From: Clostridia bacterium
Lineage (GTDB): Bacteria > Bacillota > Clostridia > Christensenellales > Borkfalkiaceae
Length of the DNA: 64,000 bases
Reading direction: 5' to 3'
NCBI GenBank assembly: GCA_017463145.1
Contig: JAFTPR010000008.1
Span: 1-64,000 of the forward strand
The position numbers and the translations under genes are program-made. Below the pieces are notes generated by a model. The model made no database searches and was not told the origin of the DNA. It saw nothing but the letters and a program-made list of their open reading frames with translations. Positions 59,009 through 64,000 of the stretch are shown in pieces. Numbering within the stretch: position 1 is the first letter of the stretch; each line of letters opens with the position of its first letter.

Positions 59009-59284
59009 TTATGCGTTGAAGATTTCCTTGTACGCTTTACCGAATTTCATAACAGGCTTTTTGCAAGCTGCGATTTCCACTTTATCGCCCGTTTGAGGGT
59101 TGATACCCGTTTTTGCGGGTACGTCTTTTACTTCGATTGTACCAAAGCCGACGAGGGAAACTTTATCGCCTGCTTTCAACGCTTCCGTAACCGCTTCTAC
59201 GAATGCTTCGTATGCGATAGCTGCGTCTTTGTTCGTGAAACCTGCTTTGTCTGCCATTACTTTAATCAATTCGCCTTTGTTCAT
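59009..59284 (-). CDS. hup: DNA-binding protein HU
   Basis: HU bends and compacts DNA. The 91-residue protein has the usual MNKGELIKVMADKAGFTNKDA start, LVGFGTIEVKDVPAKTGINPQTGD beta-arm (with the conserved Asn-Pro at the tip) and KPVMKFGKAYKEIFN. A Gly-Cys variation occurs in IAACKKP, where most HU have IPASK. Strong promoter upstream; monocistronic. Confidence 0.97.
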   Translation of the reverse strand: MNKGELIKVMADKAGFTNKDAAIAYEAFVEAVTEALKAGDKVSLVGFGTIEVKDVPAKTGINPQTGDKVEIAACKKPVMKFGKAYKEIFNA

Positions 59285-59341
59285 AAGAGTTTATCCCCTT
59301 TAAATTAATTTCCGAAAACCCAACGTTTATCGGTTAATCCT

Positions 59342-59370
59342 ATTATAACGCATATTTCGTTTTTTGTCAA
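59342..59370 (-). promoter_or_regulatory. Promoter of hup
   Basis: Minus strand TTGACA (59370-59365), 17-base spacer, TATAAT (59347-59342): perfect consensus. Confidence 0.88.
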
Positions 59371-59459
59371 CGGTTTGGAATAAAAAAAATCGCTGAAAAC
59401 CTTGAAAAATAAGGGTTTTTTGCGATTTTTTCATTTTTTTGACGCTTAAAGACGGCGTT

Positions 59460-60434
59460 TTATTGAAATTCACCTGAATAGAAGCCCAAACCAAGCACTT
59501 GCGACACCGTGGACATTACGGCAAACGAATCTGGATCAATGGTTTTTATAATCGTTTTCAACGTGGGCACTTGTCTGCGGTTGACAACACACATAATCAT
59601 TGGATGCGGTTCTTTCGTGTACATACCCGTTGCGGGCAACATTGTCACGCCGCGGGACAGTTCTTTCATCAGCGCATTTGCCATTTCTTCGGGCTTATCG
59701 GTAATGACACGGAACTCGATTGCGGAGTGGAACCCGTTGGCGATTGCTTCCTGCGTCTTGCTTTCCACAAACGATTCAAAAGCGGAAATCATAATGGGCA
59801 ACAGGTTATACGCAAGGGCAACCTCCGGGTCGTAGAACACAAATAAAGACGAACCGATAATGATGCAGTTTATACCGAAAAGTATCCAAGCGATTGACGA
59901 AGATTTTACCTTTTTTTGAATAATGACGGCAATAATATCCGCGCCGCCCGTACTGCCGCCGATATTAAACGAGAGGGCAAGCGCCGAACCGATACAAAGC
60001 CCAGCGGCAATCGAAGCGAAAATACGCTCTGCGGGGAGGTCGAAGCGAATGACGAAGTTAGGAAACAGGTTCTCTATCACAAACAGCCAAGCCGATTGCA
60101 GGAAAATGCTGATTGCCGTCAAAATGGCAAATTTCTTTTTTACAAAAAAGAACGAAAGCACCACCAACGGGAAGTTGATTGCAAACAGAACGATACTTTG
60201 CGGTATTGCGCCGCTGGAAGCTACGTTTAACAAAATGGCGATACCTGCGATACCGCCGATTGTGAAATCGTTAGGCGCAATGAGGGAGTAGGAGGCAAAC
60301 GCCACCAAAAATGCGGAAAGGAGCAGTACTACGGCTACTTTCGCCCAATAAAATACTTTTCCTTTTTTGGTTTGCTCGTTTTCAATATCCGCCCTCGTGA
60401 TTTTTGGCGGGAGCGTGTTGTGTTGTTCTTGCAT
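59460..60434 (-). CDS. YitT family membrane protein
   Basis: A 324-residue protein with an N-terminal soluble stretch, five to six membrane helices (SAFLVAFASYSLIAPNDFTIGGIAGIAILLN, later SFNIGGSTGGADIIAVIIQKKVK) and a C-terminal DUF2179 domain (about 240-324: FRVITDKPEEMANALMKELSRGVTMLPATGMYT). The function of the family is unsettled; some members are linked to drug or metabolite transport. ATG 60434 lies 13 bases after GGAGG; a TTG at 60446 sits too close to that site. Confidence 0.9.
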   Translation of the reverse strand: MQEQHNTLPPKITRADIENEQTKKGKVFYWAKVAVVLLLSAFLVAFASYSLIAPNDFTIGGIAGIAILLNVASSGAIPQSIVLFAINFPLVVLSFFFVKKKFAILTAISIFLQSAWLFVIENLFPNFVIRFDLPAERIFASIAAGLCIGSALALSFNIGGSTGGADIIAVIIQKKVKSSSIAWILFGINCIIIGSSLFVFYDPEVALAYNLLPIMISAFESFVESKTQEAIANGFHSAIEFRVITDKPEEMANALMKELSRGVTMLPATGMYTKEPHPMIMCVVNRRQVPTLKTIIKTIDPDSFAVMSTVSQVLGLGFYSGEFQ

Positions 60435-60500
60435 ATCGGCAATCAATCCTCCGAAACGTTTTATTATGTCGCATTTTTGCTTGCGGCAAAGCCTAATATA

Positions 60501-60941
60501 TTATAAAGAAGTTACCGTAACGGTGATTTTTGCAGATACGCCCTCCATAAAGCGAACTTCGGCAGGGATTGAGCCGAGCGTTTTGATTGGCTCCATTTTG
60601 ATTTTCTTTTTGTCGATATCAAAGCCGATTTCCGCCAACGCTTGGGCTACGTGCGTGGAGGAAACGCTGCCGAACGTTTTACCGTTTTCGCCCGTTTTGA
60701 TTTTTACCGTCACCGTTTTGCCTTCAAGTTGCGCGGCAAGCGCTTTCAACGCTTTCACTTCTTCCGCTTTATGGAACGCCGCGGCTTCCTTTTGTTGTGC
60801 CGCTTCGTGTACGGTGGAGGCGGTGGCTATCTTTGCCAAGCCTTTCTTGACGAGGAAGTTTTTTCCGTATCCGTCCGATACTTCCACTACGTCGCCCTTT
60901 TTGCCCGAACCCTTTACGTCCGCCAATAATAAAACTTTCAT
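60501..60941 (-). CDS. rplI: Ribosomal protein bL9
   Basis: A structural protein of the large ribosomal subunit near the L1 stalk. The 146-residue protein has the N-terminal domain [36 protein letters not shown], a long linking helix (about 41-75), and the C-terminal RNA-binding domain with [22 protein letters not shown] precedes ATG 60941. It stands alone; dnaB or rpsR, frequent neighbours, are not adjacent. Confidence 0.97.
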   Translation of the reverse strand: MKVLLLADVKGSGKKGDVVEVSDGYGKNFLVKKGLAKIATASTVHEAAQQKEAAAFHKAEEVKALKALAAQLEGKTVTVKIKTGENGKTFGSVSSTHVAQALAEIGFDIDKKKIKMEPIKTLGSIPAEVRFMEGVSAKITVTVTSL

Positions 60942-61023
60942 AGTTTTTTCTCCTTGTTATATATTTACATACCTATTGTACCGCATTTTTAAAAAAATGT
61001 CAATAATCTTTGCGCAACTTACG

Positions 61024-61031
61024 CATACTGT
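61024..61031 (+). promoter_or_regulatory. SigE-like -10 element before the DUF1540 gene
   Basis: CATACTGT, with ATAATC 15 bases upstream as a weak -35. It matches the -10 before the 44-residue minus-strand frame. Confidence 0.35.
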
Positions 61032-61059
61032 TCGTACAAAAAAAAGGAGGGAATACAGT

Positions 61060-61230
61060 ATGATGAACGAAAACGGACGTGAAGTAAATACTGCGATCGG
61101 TTGCGGTGTAACCGATTGTAAGTACAACCGCTCGGGCGATTATTGTACGCTTCGTAAAATCCACGTAGGCAATACGTGCGATTGCGACGCGGAAAAATGT
61201 ACGTGTTGCGACAGCTTCGAGAGAAAATAA
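61060..61230 (+). CDS. DUF1540 cysteine-rich small protein
   Basis: A 56-residue protein with the DUF1540 pattern: CGVTDCKYNRSGDYCTLRKIHVG followed by CDCDAEKCTCCDSF. Seven to nine cysteines suggest metal binding. The family is common in spore-forming Clostridia and its role is unknown. AAAGGAGGG precedes the double ATG at 61060. A SigE-like -10 lies upstream and a terminator follows, so it is a single-gene unit, probably sporulation-linked. Confidence 0.85.
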   Translation: MMNENGREVNTAIGCGVTDCKYNRSGDYCTLRKIHVGNTCDCDAEKCTCCDSFERK

Positions 61231-61248
61231 GCCGTTAGCAAACAAAAG

Positions 61249-61282
61249 ACCGTCTTTTCCGAAAGGGAGGGCGGTTTTTTTT
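61249..61282 (+). terminator. Terminator of the DUF1540 gene
   Basis: Imperfect stem beginning ACCGTC (61249-61254) paired with GGCGGT near 61270-61275, followed by a run of eight T. Confidence 0.75.
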
Positions 61283-61301
61283 GGAAAATTCTTTCAAATA
61301 T

Positions 61302-61330
61302 TTGACAGCCGTATGGGAGAGTGTTATAAT
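61302..61330 (+). promoter_or_regulatory. Promoter of the EIIC-like gene
   Basis: TTGACA (61302-61307), 17-base spacer, TATAAT (61325-61330): perfect consensus. Confidence 0.88.
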
Positions 61331-61365
61331 ATAAGCGAAAAAAGTTTAAACAAAGGAGAAAAACT

Positions 61366-62508
61366 ATGGAACAAGAAAACAAAGTCAAGCAAGAAAAGCC
61401 CACGTTTTCAAGCAAGGCGAAAGCGTATTTGAAAGAACTGCCCAAACGCTATTTTATTACAGCGTTTTCAGGCATGGCGCAGGGCTTGTTTGTTACGCTG
61501 ATTGCGGGTACGATTCTTGCGCAACTTGCAGGTTGGATTGGTGATAACTACGTAGGCAAAACGCTTCTGTACGTGGCGAATATCGCTAAATCGCTGATGG
61601 GCGCGGGGATTGGCGTAGGCATTGCGCACGCGCTTGGAAAAAATAAGCTGCTTGTGTTCTCGTCGGCGGTTGCGGGAATGATTGGCGCATTTGCGGACAA
61701 GCTGATGATTGGCAGCGCGCCGTTTGTAACTTTGGGTTTTGGCGCGCCCGGAAACCCGATCGGCGCATACGTTGTTACCATGTTCGTCGTGGAGATTGTA
61801 GGGCTGTATGCGGGCAAAACAAAGTTGGATATTCTGCTTGTTCCTTTGGGAACAATGCTGTTGGCGTTTGGCGGCGTTTTCGTGGCGTTTCCGTTTATTT
61901 GGCTTGTCAATCAGCTCGGTAAGTTGATTGCCGTAGCGACGAATGCAACGCCGTTTGTAATGGGCGTGGTAATTGCTGTCGTAATGGGTATTTTGCTTAC
62001 AATGCCCACTTCTTCCGCTGCAATATGGGTGGCGGTGGCAAGCCCCGTGCTGGCAGAGGGTACGGGTGCAGCGTATGAGGCAATGCTGATTGCGGGCGGC
62101 GCGGCAACGGTCGGTTGCGCGTGTCATATGGTGGGATTTGCCGTAGCAAGTTTTCAAGAAAACGGCGTGAGCGGGCTTATCTCGCAGGGGATCGGTACGA
62201 GTATGCTGCAAATTCCCAATATTATGAAAAAACCCGTTATTATGACGCCTATGATTATATCGAGCGCCGTGCTCGGCCCTGTTTCGACGTGTCTTTTCAA
62301 GCTCAAATGCGGCGCTTCGGGCGGCGGTATGGGCACAAGCGGGTTCGTGGGCGTGTTCGACCTGTTTAATTATACGAGCGGCGCGCTCGGCTACGTGGGT
62401 ATTATTCTTTTGATGATTGTTCTGCCTGCGCTGTTGAATTGGTTGATAGCGGCGTTTATGCACAAAAAGGAATGGATAAAAGCGGGAGATATGAAGCTTC
62501 CCGAATAA
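61366..62508 (+). CDS. Stand-alone PTS EIIC-like membrane protein (PTS_EIIC_2 family)
   Basis: A 380-residue protein with about ten membrane helices. It has the family features AFSGMAQGLFVTLIAGTILAQ, a GFGAPGNPIGAYV loop, MPTSSAAIWVAVA and GASGGGMGTSGFVG near the end. Members are annotated as sugar PTS IIC subunits but occur without IIA or IIB domains, as here. Whether they transport by phosphorylation or act otherwise is not known. It is monocistronic with its own promoter and terminator. Confidence 0.85.
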   Translation: MEQENKVKQEKPTFSSKAKAYLKELPKRYFITAFSGMAQGLFVTLIAGTILAQLAGWIGDNYVGKTLLYVANIAKSLMGAGIGVGIAHALGKNKLLVFSSAVAGMIGAFADKLMIGSAPFVTLGFGAPGNPIGAYVVTMFVVEIVGLYAGKTKLDILLVPLGTMLLAFGGVFVAFPFIWLVNQLGKLIAVATNATPFVMGVVIAVVMGILLTMPTSSAAIWVAVASPVLAEGTGAAYEAMLIAGGAATVGCACHMVGFAVASFQENGVSGLISQGIGTSMLQIPNIMKKPVIMTPMIISSAVLGPVSTCLFKLKCGASGGGMGTSGFVGVFDLFNYTSGALGYVGIILLMIVLPALLNWLIAAFMHKKEWIKAGDMKLPE

Positions 62509-62531
62509 GGGTTGAACGGTTGGAAAACTAA

Positions 62532-62574
62532 GCCGCCCGTTTGCGAAAAGGTTTCGCAAACGGGCGGCGTTTTG
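62532..62574. terminator. Strong terminator between EIIC-like and DUF1846 genes
   Basis: A 17-bp perfect stem (62532-62548 with 62552-62568), followed by GTTTTG. It may serve both convergent genes. Confidence 0.82.
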
Positions 62575-62592
62575 TTGTAATTGTACGCTATA

Positions 62593-64000
62593 TTATGCTT
62601 GTTCGGGGCAAGGACAACGCTGCGGTTCGCAGGTGACGTGCATGCCCAAGGTCTTAAACGTTTTCTCGTCTACGTGCGAGAGAATGACCGTCGAGTGTAT
62701 TTCACAGTTTTTCAGCTTGTCGAGCTGATTGACGGCAAGCTTTGCCATCGGGTCGGTGACGGCGCAAATGGACAGCGCCATCAAGATTTCGTCTGTGTGC
62801 AAGCGAGGGTTGATTGAACCCATATGGTTGACTTTCAACTTCTGGATAGGCTCGATAATGGTGGGGGAGATTAGCTCAATCTCGTCCTCTATGCCACCCA
62901 ACAGTTTGAGAGCGTTTAAAAGCGCAGAAGCACTTGCGCCGAGCAATGCACCCGTTTTCCCCGTTACAATCCTGCCGTCGTTCAGCTCGATTGCTACGGC
63001 GGGATTGCCTGTTTTTTCCGCTTTTTCAAGGGCGGGGATAATCGGCTTTCTGTCCTCGGGAGAAATGCCCGACTTGCTCATTAAAAGTTCAATTTTGGAA
63101 ACGACCTCTTTGCCAATTCGTCCCTTTCTTGCGTCGCAGAGGGCAGAATAGTAACGGCGAATGATTTCGCCTTGCGAGGCTTTTTTGCATACTTCGTCGT
63201 CTATGATACAAAAACCTGCCATATTCACACCCATATCCGTAGGGGATTTGTAGGGGGAATAGCCGAGAATTTTTTCAAGCATAGCCGAAACGACGGGAAA
63301 AATCTCCACGTCACGGTTGTAGTTGACGGCAAGTGTGCCGTACGCTTCGAGATGATAAGGGTCTATCATATTTACGTCGTTTAAATCGGCGGTAGCCGCT
63401 TCGTATGCAACGTTGACGGGATGAGAGAGGGGCAAATTCCAAACGGGAAACGTTTCAAATTTTGCGTAGCCCGCTTTCACGCCGCGCAGGTTTTCGTGGT
63501 AGAGCTGGGAAAGACAGGTTGCCATTTTGCCGCTTCCCGGTCCGGGGGCGGTGACGATAACCAGCTTTCTTTGCGTAGGTACGTATTCGTTCTTGCCGTA
63601 GCCTTCCTCGCTTACGATTTTTTGAACGTCGGATGGATAGCCTTCGATTGCATAATGCTTGTATACCTTAATGTCGAGGTTGTTTAAGCGTTTGATAAAC
63701 GCGTCCACGGCGGGTTGGGAATTGTACATAGTCATTACTACGCTGCCCACGTATAAGCCTTGCCTTTTGAATATCTCGATAAGGCGTATCACGTCTGCGT
63801 CGTACGTGATGCCAAGATCGCTTCTGTATTTATTTTTGATGATGTCGTTTGCGCTGATGACGACGAGTATTTCCGCCATTTTTTTCAGCTTTAACAGCAT
63901 TTTTATCTTACTGTCCGGTTCAAACCCGGGGAGTACGCGGGAAGCGTGGTAGTCGTCGAAAAGTTTTCCGCCGAATTCGAGATACAGCTTGTCCCCAAAC
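62593..64000 (-). CDS. DUF1846 family protein, 5' end outside the window
   Basis: The frame runs through the window end: the minus strand of 63901-64000 continues in frame as FGDKLYLEFGGKLFDDYHAS and on to LPGFEPDSKIK, which is the usual N-terminal part of DUF1846 proteins, so ATG 63900 is not the start. About 469 residues are visible of roughly 500. Recognisable segments are ISANDIIKNKYRSDLGITYD, a nucleotide-loop-like TAPGPGSGKMATCLSQ, and a C-terminal CPCPEQA. The family is a homomultimeric protein of unknown function, structurally resembling P-loop and isomerase folds. Confidence 0.92.
   Translation of the reverse strand, partial: FGDKLYLEFGGKLFDDYHASRVLPGFEPDSKIKMLLKLKKMAEILVVISANDIIKNKYRSDLGITYDADVIRLIEIFKRQGLYVGSVVMTMYNSQPAVDAFIKRLNNLDIKVYKHYAIEGYPSDVQKIVSEEGYGKNEYVPTQRKLVIVTAPGPGSGKMATCLSQLYHENLRGVKAGYAKFETFPVWNLPLSHPVNVAYEAATADLNDVNMIDPYHLEAYGTLAVNYNRDVEIFPVVSAMLEKILGYSPYKSPTDMGVNMAGFCIIDDEVCKKASQGEIIRRYYSALCDARKGRIGKEVVSKIELLMSKSGISPEDRKPIIPALEKAEKTGNPAVAIELNDGRIVTGKTGALLGASASALLNALKLLGGIEDEIELISPTIIEPIQKLKVNHMGSINPRLHTDEILMALSICAVTDPMAKLAVNQLDKLKNCEIHSTVILSHVDEKTFKTLGMHVTCEPQRCPCPEQA

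Noticed and set aside
1..64000. CRISPR arrays, prophage genes, rRNA genes and replication origins
   Set aside because: No regularly spaced direct repeats, phage structural genes, rRNA sequence or DnaA-box cluster was found.

Overview
The window looks like chromosomal DNA of a spore-forming, Clostridia-like member of the Bacillota. The basis is a spoIIA operon (spoIIAA-spoIIAB-sigF), spoIIE, yunB, a spoVB-type flippase, EndoA/MazF, class 1B PyrD with PyrK, a DarA-type PII-like protein and many strong TTGACA-17-TATAAT promoters. G+C is moderate by eye, with GCG, CGC and CGT codons favoured. The genes fit a gut-type anaerobe that uses deoxysugars and pectin-derived acids. I cannot name a genus from the sequence.

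Layout. 1-9035: the 3' part of a bacterial microcompartment (BMC) operon of the glycyl-radical propanediol type. It encodes the end of a hexameric shell protein, PduL, the vertex protein PduN/EutN, PduS, PduT, a glycyl radical diol dehydratase, its activase, PduU and a PduV/EutP-like GTPase. It continues with a ParA-family ATPase, a lysine-rich partner protein and a 55-residue zinc ribbon. Then follow nagB (minus strand), an AzgA-type purine permease, tRNA-Ser, and a galacturonate branch (araC-type regulator divergent from uxaB-uxaA). 15952-18300 is an accessory island with an IS110-family element, including a likely bridge RNA, and a lone ktrA-like gene. Two tRNAs on the minus strand precede the spoIIA operon (18774-20297).

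20300-45300: a small lipoprotein, a CPBP protease, rlmH, an M14 peptidase, tadA, prs, pth, mfd, a PrsA/SurA-like foldase, two MATE transporters, yunB-murG, a WYL regulator with a divergent small gene, tyrS behind a tyrosine-rich leader peptide, an IMPACT-family protein, an aldo/keto reductase, darA, an MsmX/UgpC-type ATPase with an unusual tail, and spoIIE.

45300-64000: an orphan mazF, pgi, a spoVB-like flippase, a probable spore-coat pair (a LysM protein and a Cys-containing protein) behind mother-cell-like promoters, a phosphoesterase, the pyr operon (pyrB-C-F-K-glycerate kinase-D-E), trpS, hup, yitT, rplI, a DUF1540 protein, a lone EIIC-like transporter and the 3' part of a DUF1846 gene.

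How the genes work together. The BMC proteins convert 1,2-propanediol to propionaldehyde and on to propionyl-phosphate inside a shell; PduS/PduT handle electron transfer across it, and PduV, the ParA ATPase and its partner may position it. SpoIIE, SpoIIAA, SpoIIAB and SigF form the complete forespore switch. The most interesting signals are the ParA module inside the BMC operon, the tyrosine-codon attenuator of tyrS, and a recurring geometry in which a -10 box lies 6-7 bases before the start codon with no ribosome binding site, suggesting leaderless mRNAs.
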